A DNA stretch of 64,000 nucleotides, from positions 26,109 through 90,108 of the forward strand of contig JAETRU010000019.1 of NCBI GenBank assembly GCA_021769965.1, in the 5' to 3' direction. Shown piece after piece: positions 51,384-59,878 of the stretch. Numbering within the stretch: the stretch's first letter is position 1; each line of letters opens with the position of its first letter. This stretch comes from Eubacterium sp. (GTDB lineage: Bacteria; Bacillota; Clostridia; Peptostreptococcales; Anaerovoracaceae). Both the position numbers and the translations under genes were made by a program. Below the pieces are notes generated by a model. It saw only the letters and a program-made list of their open reading frames with translations, did not search any database and was not told where the DNA came from.

Positions 51384-53336
51384 TTACGCTTCGTAATTCT
51401 CTTCTTCTACAGCATCTGCGTCTGTTGCTTCCTTAATGCTCAGGCTGATTCTCTTTCTCTCTTTGTCGATGTCGAGGATCTTCGCATTGACAGCCTGTCC
51501 GATGGACAGTTCGTCAGCGATATTGCCTACTCTCTTGTGCGCAACTTCTGAGATATGAACCAGACCGTCAAGACCCGGTTCCAGTTCTACAAATGCACCG
51601 TATTCCTTGATCTGTACAACTTTGCCGGATACGATCTCGCCAACGTGGTAATTCACGTCGATAACGGACCATGGTTCCGGTGTAGTCTGCTTCAGACCCA
51701 GAGAGATCTTGCCCTTTTCTTCGTTCATGGACAGGATCTTGACTTTAACCTTGTCACCGATCTGCAGAACTTCCTGAGGATGCTTCAGCTTGCCCCAAGA
51801 AATCTCTGAGATATGTAACAGACCGTCAATACCGCCCAGATCGATAAACGCACCGTAATCGGTAAAGCGCATAACCGTACCTTCTACGATATCATCTACG
51901 TTCAGGCTTTCCCATACAGCAGCGATCTTCTTCTGTCTCTCTTCATTGAGAACTGCTTTACGTGAGAAGACTGCTCTGTTTCTCTTCTGGTCAACTCTTG
52001 AAACTTTAACGTCCAGAGTTTGTCCCATGAACTCATCAGCATTTTCAACAAACTTGTCAGAAAGCTGGGAAAGAGGAATAAATCCGGTGACTTCCTTATA
52101 AGCAGCGATAACACCGCCGTTGACCTGTCTGATGACTTTCACATTGATGATTGATTTATTCTCAAGAGCTTCGGTGATTTCGTTCCAGTGCTCGTTAATT
52201 TCAAGCTTTTTCTTTGAAAGCAGGATCCCACCGTCGCCGTCATCTGTCTTGATAACTTTCGCCTGGATCTCATCGCCTACTTCAAATAAATCAGTCAGCT
52301 TTTTTCCTTCCTCTAGAGTAATTTCTTCCACAGGAAGAATTCCGTCCTTTTTGCAACCCATGTTAACGATGATTTCCTTCTCAGTTACCTGATGTACTTT
52401 ACCGTCAACGATTTCGCCAGTGCGCGGTAGTCTCAAAGACGCATCGATTTCATCCATGAAATCTGCCATTGAATTTTTTTCGTTAGTGATCATTTCACTC
52501 ATGTTAGCAATAACCTCCTTAATAACGCATTCAGGTGTTGACGCACCTGCTGCAACTCCTATTTTATTACAATTTCGCAAGAGTTGCAATGGTAAATCTT
52601 CAATATTTTCAACAAAAAAGGATTTATTGCAGTTTTTTTTGGAAATTTCATATAATTTTCGAGTATTAGAGCTGTTTTTCCCTCCGATGATCACCATAGC
52701 ATCGACATTTTTTGACAGTTCGCTGCACGCCTGCTGTCGTTTTCTGGTAGCATCGCAAATGGTATTATGAATCTCCACTTCCAGTTTCTGCTTCTCAAAG
52801 ACCTCCGTGATCTCTTCCAGCAATTCTTTTTTGATAGTGGTCTGACACACCAGAAAAGCATGGGAAAGTTTTTTTGCCGCTTCCTCGGCCTCTTCTCTGC
52901 TGCCGATGACCTCCGCCGTGTTTTCACACCATCCATTGATGCCCTGCACCTCCGGATGCTGACGGTCGCCAATGATGACCACCTGTTTTCCCTCGTTATA
53001 CGCGTCAAAGACCAGCTGGTGGATACGGTCCACAAAAGGACATGTCGCGTTGACGACATTCAGTCCTCTCGCGTCTGCCTCTTCAAAAAAACGCTTTCCC
53101 TCACCGTGAGACCGGACGATGACCACATCTCCCGGTTCTGCCTGAGCAGGACCGTCTATCGCCTCCACGCCCCTTCTGGCCAGATTTTCTGTGACCAGCC
53201 GGTTATGGATCAAAGGCCCGCAGGTAAAGATCCTTCTGCCCGGCTCTTTTTGCTGTATCTGCTTCTCAGTCTTCTCCATAGCCTGCTTCACACCGAAACA
53301 GAAACCTGCGTGTTCAGCCCTGATGATCTCTCTCAT
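51384..53336 (-). CDS. ispH: Bifunctional HMBPP reductase (IspH) / ribosomal protein S1-like fusion
   Basis: 650 residues. N-terminal IspH (1-285), the last enzyme of the MEP isoprenoid pathway, with the three [4Fe-4S] cysteines C13, C99 and C194 and the catalytic-site TCPFVDRIH. C-terminal part (about 305-635) has four S1 RNA-binding domains, closing with SLSIKEA. This fusion is known in Clostridia and acts as the S1-like ribosomal protein. Overlaps rarA by 23 bases and lacks a strong ribosome binding site, so translation is probably coupled. Confidence 0.96.
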   Translation of the reverse strand: MREIIRAEHAGFCFGVKQAMEKTEKQIQQKEPGRRIFTCGPLIHNRLVTENLARRGVEAIDGPAQAEPGDVVIVRSHGEGKRFFEEADARGLNVVNATCPFVDRIHQLVFDAYNEGKQVVIIGDRQHPEVQGINGWCENTAEVIGSREEAEEAAKKLSHAFLVCQTTIKKELLEEITEVFEKQKLEVEIHNTICDATRKRQQACSELSKNVDAMVIIGGKNSSNTRKLYEISKKNCNKSFFVENIEDLPLQLLRNCNKIGVAAGASTPECVIKEVIANMSEMITNEKNSMADFMDEIDASLRLPRTGEIVDGKVHQVTEKEIIVNMGCKKDGILPVEEITLEEGKKLTDLFEVGDEIQAKVIKTDDGDGGILLSKKKLEINEHWNEITEALENKSIINVKVIRQVNGGVIAAYKEVTGFIPLSQLSDKFVENADEFMGQTLDVKVSRVDQKRNRAVFSRKAVLNEERQKKIAAVWESLNVDDIVEGTVMRFTDYGAFIDLGGIDGLLHISEISWGKLKHPQEVLQIGDKVKVKILSMNEEKGKISLGLKQTTPEPWSVIDVNYHVGEIVSGKVVQIKEYGAFVELEPGLDGLVHISEVAHKRVGNIADELSIGQAVNAKILDIDKERKRISLSIKEATDADAVEEENYEA

Positions 53337-54606
53337 ACTTTTTTTCCAGTCCTTCTAAAAATTTTTTAAACGAGCCTTCCGATCCGTTTTCCGTCGGTTT
53401 GTAATACTGCGTGCCCTCCCGGTACAGATTGTCCGGAAGATACTGCTGCTTCACATATCCGCCGTAATCGTGAGGATATTTATATCCTTCCCCCAGCCCC
53501 AGATCTCTTGCTCCCTTATAGTGGGCGTCTTTCAGGTGGCCTGGCACGTCATCGATCTGCCGGGACTTTATATCTGACAAAGCCGTCGCGTAGGCCATAT
53601 ACGCCGCGTTGGACTTTGGCGAAGAAGCCAGCAGGATCACAGCCTGGCTCAAATTGATCACAGCTTCAGGATAACCCACCATCAAAGCGGCCTGCACACA
53701 TGCTGTAACGATGGATATTGCCGACGGATAGGCCATACCGATGTCTTCGCTGGCGATGACCAGCAGTCTGCGTCCTATCATCTGCAGATCCGCGCCGCCG
53801 TCCACCAGTCTTGCCAGATAGTGCACCGCAGCGTCCGGATCACTGCCGCGAATGGATTTCTGCAGGGCTGACAGCAGATTGTAACGGTCCTCCCCTTTGT
53901 CATAGAAACCGATCTTCCTCTGCATGGCTTCTGCCACCATCTCTTTGGTGATAGGTTTTTTCAGATCCAGATTATCCACGATAAAACCCAGTGTGTCCAA
54001 AGACACCCGGCCGTCTCCATTTGCCAGATCTGCCAGGATATCCAGGGCTTCTTCCTCATAGCTGATGTTCAGATTGCCGAAGCCCTTCTCTCTGTCCGTC
54101 AGGGCGTGTATCAGAAGCTTTTTTATCTGAGACGGATCCAGACGTTTGAATTCATAGATATTGCGGACACGGCTCAATACGGCGTTGTTTATGGCAAAAT
54201 AGGGGTTCTCCGTGGTGCTGCCGATGAAGCGGATCACACCTTCCTCCAGCGCTTTCAGCAGAGAGTCCTGCTGCAGCTTGTTCCACCGGTGAAACTCGTC
54301 AATATATACATAGGTGGTTTTGCTCTCCAGCCCGTAAAACCGCAGCTTAGCATTTTCGATCAGTTCTTTCAGTTCCTTCGTTCCTGTGGTAGACGCATTG
54401 ATCTCGGTAAAACTGCTGTCCATCTCTTTGGCGATGATCCGGGCGAGTGTCGTTTTCCCTGTTCCCGACGGTCCGAAGAAGATGGCCGAATCGAAGGTCT
54501 TATTCTTAATGGCATTGTAAAGGAGCGACCCGGGGTACATAAAATGCTCTTGTCCCACAAAGCCTTCCAGACTGTCAGGCCGCATCCGCGTCGATAGTGG
54601 TATCAT
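53314..54606 (-). CDS. rarA: Replication-associated recombination protein RarA/MgsA
   Basis: AAA+ ATPase of the clamp-loader type acting at stalled forks. 430 residues: RPDSLEGFVGQEH, Walker A GPSGTGKT (45-52), Walker B YIDEFHR, sensor 1 STTENPYFAIN, and the C-terminal MgsA tetramerisation domain with RGSDPDAAVHYLARL and YKYPHDYGGYVKQQYLP. GAGG precedes the start at 54606. Confidence 0.95.
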   Translation of the reverse strand: MIPLSTRMRPDSLEGFVGQEHFMYPGSLLYNAIKNKTFDSAIFFGPSGTGKTTLARIIAKEMDSSFTEINASTTGTKELKELIENAKLRFYGLESKTTYVYIDEFHRWNKLQQDSLLKALEEGVIRFIGSTTENPYFAINNAVLSRVRNIYEFKRLDPSQIKKLLIHALTDREKGFGNLNISYEEEALDILADLANGDGRVSLDTLGFIVDNLDLKKPITKEMVAEAMQRKIGFYDKGEDRYNLLSALQKSIRGSDPDAAVHYLARLVDGGADLQMIGRRLLVIASEDIGMAYPSAISIVTACVQAALMVGYPEAVINLSQAVILLASSPKSNAAYMAYATALSDIKSRQIDDVPGHLKDAHYKGARDLGLGEGYKYPHDYGGYVKQQYLPDNLYREGTQYYKPTENGSEGSFKKFLEGLEKKYERDHQG

Positions 54607-54707
54607 AAAATATGCCTCATTTCTGTATTTTAATAGTTGATCCGATAACTGCGTTTACAGCCGCGCCAGATTTCCGATACTGACTTTTTTCCGGCAGATC
54701 AGACATC

Positions 54708-55271
54708 TCACTCAATAACAGTGATAAACACGTCTTTTACCCTGTCTGTTCTGGTGCTTTTAAGCATATCGACCGCTTCATCCTTGGTATCTGCAAGCGG
54801 ACTTATGACTTTGTATTTATCGTCGACCTTCCGGATCTCTGCATCGATCCCATCATCGTCCAGATCGTCAACGAGCTCCTGGGCCCTCTCCTTTGTTGTA
54901 AAGAGGCCGAACTGCAGAGCGTAGCCGCTGCCGCCGGAAGCTGTATCTCCCGATGCCGTTTTATCCGCATCATCTTCAGTCTCTCTGGAATCGCCTGCGC
55001 TGTCATCGCTGTCATCCTCTCCGCTGCCGTCCTTTTCTTCTGCCGTATCATCAGATCCTTCTGCGTCTCCCCTGTCCAGAAAGCTGGTCAGCTTTGACGG
55101 GAAGTCCAGTTTCAGAACCTCCGTATCGTATCCCAGCAGCGGCGCGATAATAAAGCGGGCCGTCATATATCCGCATATTACCGCCATCACCATTATACCA
55201 AGAATACCTGCAAATTTCACCCCGGAATTTCTTCTGGAGCTGCGATATTTTCTGATCTTCCTTCTGTTCAC
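54708..55271 (-). CDS. Membrane-anchored SPOR-domain protein
   Basis: 187 residues: basic N-terminus, one membrane segment (about 19-42), a low-complexity Asp/Glu/Ser linker (about 68-113) and a C-terminal SPOR domain (about 114-187) with YALQFGLFTTKERAQEL. SPOR domains bind denuded glycan strands at septa, so a cell-division or spore-wall role is likely. 101 bases before rarA; nothing else visible in that gap. Confidence 0.85.
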   Translation of the reverse strand: MNRRKIRKYRSSRRNSGVKFAGILGIMVMAVICGYMTARFIIAPLLGYDTEVLKLDFPSKLTSFLDRGDAEGSDDTAEEKDGSGEDDSDDSAGDSRETEDDADKTASGDTASGGSGYALQFGLFTTKERAQELVDDLDDDGIDAEIRKVDDKYKVISPLADTKDEAVDMLKSTRTDRVKDVFITVIE

Positions 55272-55392
55272 GCCTTTGCCTCCCTTTTCCCGACTTTACC
55301 GGCCGGCTCCTGCTTTGCCTGAAGCCTGGCCAAAGTTTCGTTACTTCATCATATGCGGGAAAAGCGGAAATAGACATGGAAGATTTATATCG

Positions 55393-55763
55393 CTATTCTA
55401 TCCCCAGCTGCTTCTTCAACGCCTCCTGCAATATCGCCGAAAAGTTTAGACCGGCTTTGCAGGCCGCTTCATTAAGCCAGAACGGAATCGTACAATTTTT
55501 TCGCACTGCTCTGGTGTCATGCTCTCTGCGGTATTTTCTGAAGTCGACATCTACCATCAGCTTCAATTCTCCTTCTTTGACCGCGATATGATCAAAACTC
55601 GACGGTTCAGGTACGGATTCCCCGAAGTCCTCCATATCAATACCCACCAGACCAATAGCATCCCGCGCCATGAACATGGCGTCCGCAACATCTTTTCCCT
55701 GTGTATTGATGTCTTCGGATATACTCTGCTCATTTTTTTCCTCCTGTAATGCTTATCTTTCAT
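55393..55763 (-). pseudogene. Degenerate HicB-type antitoxin gene
   Basis: The open frame from 55677 to 55393 (94 residues) is the C-terminal part of a HicB antitoxin: TQGKDVADAMFMARDAIG upstream in frame, GIDMEDFGESVPEPSS, and a C-terminal ribbon/helix DNA-binding half ending LQEALKKQLGIE. The frame continues upstream as QEEKNEQSISEDIN but meets a stop without any start codon. A separate ATG at 55761-55763 reads MKDKHY in another frame, the expected HicB beginning, so short deletions appear to have removed the first beta strands. No hicA toxin is adjacent. Could still be translated from ATG 55677 as a truncated DNA-binding peptide. Confidence 0.6.
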
Positions 55764-55818
55764 CACTTCAAATTTCTTCTCTTCTGCATATCTTAACCTT
55801 CACGACTCCACAACCGCC

Positions 55819-55846
55819 GCAGGGCCGCGCTCCCGCGCGGCCCTGC
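55819..55846. repeat. Perfect GC-rich 12-base palindromic hairpin without T run
   Basis: GCAGGGCCGCGC (55819-55830), TCCC, GCGCGGCCCTGC (55835-55846). It lies between the pilus operon (end 55901) and the hicB remnant. Possible operon 3'-end structure; the remaining bases 55764-55900 show nothing else. Confidence 0.7.
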
Positions 55847-55900
55847 CAGCAAACTTACCAGTATTCAATTGTTCTCTGATCATATTTCCGCATCGTTCGT

Positions 55901-56446
55901 TTACTTCACGCCGCAGAGATAAACCTCTCTGCGCAGTTCCTCCAGCCGGTGAACCAGCGCCTTATAGCCCCAGTTCTCCTGAAGAAAAGAAATGACCTTA
56001 TCGATATACGGACCGCTCTGCCTGCTGCCGGATCCCCGCATAGTCTCCAGCAGCTTCTCCAGCTTTTCTGTCAGTGTCTCTTCCGGCATTTCAGACTTTT
56101 TTGCCCAGCCGGCTGGCACATATACCATTCTCACATCCGTATACTGCCGGTCCACATAGATGCAGTCCGCACGAATCTGATACATCTCCGAGAAAAGATA
56201 GATCCGCTCTGTCTGCCAGATACCGTGAAGGATAGCCAGAATGACAGCGAGAATATTCTCCGTTTCGAGTTTCCTGACCGCGGACAGGTTCCGATAACCC
56301 TCTGTTCGAAAATGTCCGAAAAGCAGTTCGTCTTCTTCTACAAATCCTGCCGGCAGAAACAGTCTGCTGGCCCCTGCCGTCAAAATATCCCTCACATACT
56401 CCGGCATATCCTGCTTTCCATATTTTACTTCCATCTGTCCATTCAT
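55901..56446 (-). CDS. Uncharacterised protein at the end of the Tad operon (possibly DUF6382-like)
   Basis: 181 residues from MNGQMEV, whose ATG overlaps the preceding stop by 4 bases (ATGA) and has GGAGGTGG upstream. No signal peptide or membrane segment. Mixed alpha/beta, with FLPAGFVEEDELLFGHF, and a C-terminal helical part. By size and place it resembles the N-terminal domain that precedes FHA modules in other clostridial Tad loci, but no FHA domain follows. That family assignment is from memory and weak. Confidence 0.6.
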   Translation of the reverse strand: MNGQMEVKYGKQDMPEYVRDILTAGASRLFLPAGFVEEDELLFGHFRTEGYRNLSAVRKLETENILAVILAILHGIWQTERIYLFSEMYQIRADCIYVDRQYTDVRMVYVPAGWAKKSEMPEETLTEKLEKLLETMRGSGSRQSGPYIDKVISFLQENWGYKALVHRLEELRREVYLCGVK

Positions 56447-57210
56447 CCATGGCCACCTCCTCCGCACTTGCTGCAGGGCGAATATCCCTGTTCCTCAGCT
56501 TTCCCTTTCTGGATCTCCACATAATACCGTTCCACGACCCGGCAGTCTGCCACGTGATATGCCCTGCCGCTTTCCTGAAAACAGAAAACGGGAGTTCCAA
56601 TTCGGGCCGAACTGGCATCACATAATTTACATGGCGTATAACTCCCTTTGACAGTCTGAGACAAATAAACCATCTGACAGGACGCCTTCACGTAACTGCA
56701 CTGTCTGTCGTGATACTTGGTTCCCCATTCCGGGAAGATATATACGATGCGGTCATCCTCTTCATCATCGCCGGAAGACCCCGGCGGTGTCTTGTGCAGT
56801 TTTCCGGTAAAAGCTCTGGCCCTGACACATCCGTCAAAGGTCACGGAGCTGAGGATCCCAATAGGATTTTTCTCCGAAAACACTGCCCGCACATCAGCCT
56901 GCAGCAGACCGTCCAATTCCCCATCCGTATACAGATACCTGTAAAACCGCATGTGAAATGAGGACATCCTGCTGTTTTCTTCTTTGATCCTGAGCTTAAG
57001 AGACACCGGCAGCGCTGCCGGATTCTGACGGAACGCCGACTTCACCGATTCCGCGCGAAGCTCATCACATACAGAAAATATTACATTTTCACAGTCAGCC
57101 ATAACAGGAATGATGGTGATCATCATCAGAACCGATATGATGAATACAGGTACGATGATCACCGCCTCCACGAGATAGCTGCCGCCTCTAGTACTTTTTA
57201 ACCACTTCAT
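56443..57210 (-). CDS. TadE-like pseudopilin with tandem HxxxC/CxxC modules
   Basis: 255 residues. N-terminus TRGGSYLVEAVIIVPVF is a type IVb prepilin-like signal (cleavage after G10, Glu at +5) with one membrane segment (11-35). The exported C-terminus holds two copies of a roughly 52-residue motif: YH167-x3-C171...PC194-x2-C197 and YH219-x3-C223...PC246-x2-C249. The spacing and the YHxxxC/GYxPCxxC form resemble the metal-binding part of Ada. Each copy could bind one metal ion or form disulfides outside the cell. Overlaps its upstream neighbour by 23 bases. Confidence 0.75.
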   Translation of the reverse strand: MKWLKSTRGGSYLVEAVIIVPVFIISVLMMITIIPVMADCENVIFSVCDELRAESVKSAFRQNPAALPVSLKLRIKEENSRMSSFHMRFYRYLYTDGELDGLLQADVRAVFSEKNPIGILSSVTFDGCVRARAFTGKLHKTPPGSSGDDEEDDRIVYIFPEWGTKYHDRQCSYVKASCQMVYLSQTVKGSYTPCKLCDASSARIGTPVFCFQESGRAYHVADCRVVERYYVEIQKGKAEEQGYSPCSKCGGGGHG

Positions 57211-58411
57211 GCTCTACGCCGTTCACCTTCATACTGAACCTGACGCCGCCGTTGTATTCCCGCAGCAGAAAACTGTCATAATACAGATATCTCATGTTGA
57301 TCTGGATCAGATCCATGATGCGGAGGGCGCGAACCCTGCTGTCCATGGTGTATGTAAAAAGGCGCAGATAATCGCTGTAATCCTCACCCTCATCGATACC
57401 TGTAAAAATACAGCCCTCCTCCTTGTTTGCAATGACAGAATCAAGGTCCGTAGCCCAAAGCCGTTCTGTTTTTACCAGCGGAACGCTGTGGCCTGCGATC
57501 AGCAGTTTATAATCATTGACACTCTCTGCCAGCGCCCATGCTGCCATCAGGGCCTTTTCTGTCACAGCCGCCGCAGGTCCGGGCGTCAGAAGCTCTGCCG
57601 CCGCCATGGTCCGGGCCCGCATATCCGGCGATCTGCTGATGCACAGAAAATTTGTACCCTCACGCAGCGCCACGATCTTGCCGCGAATGCTCCTCTGATT
57701 AGCTCGGTCCGACTTTCTGCCGCAGATGATGTACTCTATCTCCTGAGAGAAATACGTCTCACCCAGATTCTTATCGTCGCCGGCATCTTTAAAGTACGAG
57801 AAAATGTATTGTTCGATGAAATAGCTGTCGCTGCCCGCTTTCACCACGTCTCCCAGAGAGGTAAGACCGGAAACAGCATCCTTTACCGCCGAGGCAGAAT
57901 AGCCTTTGCCGCTGCCCGCAGAAGGCAGGTCATCAAAGAGATTCCGCCGCGCTTCTGTCTCTTCATCCGGCTCTCCGGCGTGCTCTACGCGTACGACTTC
58001 TTTCTCCGGTCTGATGAACTTCTCCGTAAAAGCCAGCTTTCCCGCTTCAACCAGCTGCCTGCTGAAAATATCCACATCAGTCAGAGCATAGTCGTAAAGG
58101 CTGCAGCTGCTGCCGCCGTATCTGATATATTTCTTGTCTTTAAAGGAACCCTCCGCATAGTAATCCAGCTTCTCAGTCACATCTTTCGGGTATCCATAAA
58201 ATCCGAATATGTTATAGCGCTTCTGCAGGTTCAGATCGTATTCGGCCAGAACAGACTCTGCCCAAAGGCTGCAGAGAGCCTCTGCTGAGCTGTTTACCGC
58301 TGTTTTCCTCGAAGCGTCTATAAACGCAAGCAGCATGGCTGTCATAGAGAGAAAGAAGAGACAGACAAATACGGTCACCGATCCTTTTCTGCTGCGTTCA
58401 GGCAAGATCAA
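57188..58411 (-). CDS. TadG-like/DUF5702 pilus-locus protein
   Basis: About 407 residues. N-terminal membrane segment (KGSVTVFVCLFFLSMTAMLLAFID) typical of the Tad-associated DUF5702 family, then a large extracellular domain with no recognisable motif. No ATG fits; TTG at 58411 is proposed because AGGGCAGG lies 8 bases upstream, GTG at 58420 being the alternative. The frame is open to 58564 but that overlaps the TadE gene heavily. Overlaps the next gene by 23 bases. Confidence 0.65.
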   Translation of the reverse strand: MILPERSRKGSVTVFVCLFFLSMTAMLLAFIDASRKTAVNSSAEALCSLWAESVLAEYDLNLQKRYNIFGFYGYPKDVTEKLDYYAEGSFKDKKYIRYGGSSCSLYDYALTDVDIFSRQLVEAGKLAFTEKFIRPEKEVVRVEHAGEPDEETEARRNLFDDLPSAGSGKGYSASAVKDAVSGLTSLGDVVKAGSDSYFIEQYIFSYFKDAGDDKNLGETYFSQEIEYIICGRKSDRANQRSIRGKIVALREGTNFLCISRSPDMRARTMAAAELLTPGPAAAVTEKALMAAWALAESVNDYKLLIAGHSVPLVKTERLWATDLDSVIANKEEGCIFTGIDEGEDYSDYLRLFTYTMDSRVRALRIMDLIQINMRYLYYDSFLLREYNGGVRFSMKVNGVEHEVVKKY

Positions 58412-58715
58412 GAAGATCACCTGCCCTGATAAAATCCGCTTCTCTGATGATATATAGTCTGGTATCCATATCCCTATGTAAGAGCATATCCACGATTCCG
58501 CCCGCATGTCTGCTTGTCCGGGTCTTCTGCTGATACACCTGAAAGGTCTTTTCGCTCTCAGCACTGTGTGCCAGCATCTCCTGATGCGCGTCTGTCTGAT
58601 CCTGCAGACAGGAAAAGAAGAAAAGCATCAGCAGTATCATGCTCAGAATGGTCAGAATCAGTACCGGCAGCACCATGGCCGCTTCTACGAATTCGTCGCC
58701 CCGCTTATTTCTCAT
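58398..58715 (-). CDS. tadE: TadE-like pseudopilin
   Basis: 105 residues: prepilin-type start KRGDEFVEAAMVLPVLIL (cleavage after Gly, Glu at +5), one membrane segment (about 10-35), short exported domain. Minor pilin of the Flp pilus. Start overlaps the Flp pilin stop by 4 bases (ATGA). Confidence 0.82.
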   Translation of the reverse strand: MRNKRGDEFVEAAMVLPVLILTILSMILLMLFFFSCLQDQTDAHQEMLAHSAESEKTFQVYQQKTRTSRHAGGIVDMLLHRDMDTRLYIIREADFIRAGDLLDLA

Positions 58716-58855
58716 CCGTTCAGATCCTTAAAAGTATTATTGACAAACTCTGTGATCTCGGTCTTAAAGATCAGGCCAATGACTATGGCGAGGGCGATCA
58801 GGATCGCCACCTGCACCATCTCCATTCCCTTCCTGCTCTTCAGCTTTTTTACCAT
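58712..58855 (-). CDS. flp: Flp-type major pilin, 47 residues
   Basis: Small gene, 47 residues, with GAGGAGAG upstream of the ATG. Sequence pattern: basic leader (MVKKLKSRKG), then MEMVQVAILIALAIVIGLIF, a membrane stretch, and a short polar tail ending LNG. This matches Flp1-like pilins of Gram-positive Tad systems, with the prepilin peptidase site after G10; the +5 residue is Gln rather than the usual Glu. Located between tadC and tadE, where the pilin is expected. Confidence 0.78.
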   Translation of the reverse strand: MVKKLKSRKGMEMVQVAILIALAIVIGLIFKTEITEFVNNTFKDLNG

Positions 58856-58867
58856 ATCAATCTCTCC

Positions 58868-59878
58868 TCACATATCTAAGATGGCCGGCGATGCTGTAAT
58901 CACAATGAGCACCACCAGCAGTACCGCCAGCGGAAACGACAGTTTTGTCTCCGCTGCCTTGCCTCTCTCCTCGGCCAGCTTCTTTCTCTGGTTCCAGAGA
59001 ATTTCGCTTTCCGATTCCAATTTTTCTTTCAGATCCACCCCCTTGCTTTGATTCTCAGAAATAATTCTGACCATACGTGAAAATTCCCGGACGCCGACTT
59101 CTCTTGCCTTTTCTTCCAGTACCGTGATCAGACTGGAACTGGTTTCCTGACAGGCGCTCTCCACTTCCATGATCAATAACTGCAAAGCATCCTTTGTCTG
59201 CCGTCTGCGGCTTCCTTCCGCGATCCTTGCGAAGGCATCGTGAAAGATCAGTCCACTGGAAAGCAGCAGCAAAAGCTGATCGTGAAAAGACGGCAGCCCT
59301 CTGCGGATCTCATCCACCTGGCGCTTTCTGCTCCGGATGACTTTTTGCTGTCGATCCCTATACAAAAACAGCATACCAAGAGGCAGGATCAGCAGCGCAG
59401 CCAGCAAAGAAGACCTTCCGCGGCTCTGGGACCAGAAAAGCCTGGTACCGTCCGTCAGCCGCTCTGGCAGAAGAATACTTGATTCTCCGTCAGAAAGTCC
59501 GGTCAGGACCTCCTGCAGTTCCTGCTGAAGGTCCTCAGGCGACTCTGACTGCTCCGAAGATATCCCTTCGTTCTTTTTCTGGCTGCTTCTCTGCAAAGTC
59601 AGAATGACTTCTTCCCTGACCCTCTCCCCGTTCCGCCGTGCCTCTACCGTCAGCGGTACAGATACAGCAGTTCCTCCCTCCTCAAGGCGCAGTTCCATGA
59701 GCCTTCCGTTTTCATCTCTGATACAGACCCTGTCCGCCGGTTTGTCTGCTGCCGTCTGCAGCGCGATAAAGCCTGCTGTTACAGCTGCAAGCAGCCAGAC
59801 CATACGCTTTTTCTCCCGGCAAAACAGCCAGAATGGCTGTATACGCTCTGCCAGAAGCCTTTTGATCTCATATATCAA
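58868..59878 (-). CDS. tadC: Tad pilus inner-membrane platform protein TadC
   Basis: 336 residues with the T2SF/GspF fold: an N-terminal membrane segment (about 28-45), a second near 165, the cytoplasmic helical domain (RGLPSFHDQLLLLLSSGLIFHDAFARIAEG) and a C-terminal membrane segment. TTG start at 59878, supported by AAAGGA 9 bases upstream. Overlaps tadB by 11 bases. Confidence 0.85.
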   Translation of the reverse strand: MIYEIKRLLAERIQPFWLFCREKKRMVWLLAAVTAGFIALQTAADKPADRVCIRDENGRLMELRLEEGGTAVSVPLTVEARRNGERVREEVILTLQRSSQKKNEGISSEQSESPEDLQQELQEVLTGLSDGESSILLPERLTDGTRLFWSQSRGRSSLLAALLILPLGMLFLYRDRQQKVIRSRKRQVDEIRRGLPSFHDQLLLLLSSGLIFHDAFARIAEGSRRRQTKDALQLLIMEVESACQETSSSLITVLEEKAREVGVREFSRMVRIISENQSKGVDLKEKLESESEILWNQRKKLAEERGKAAETKLSFPLAVLLVVLIVITASPAILDM

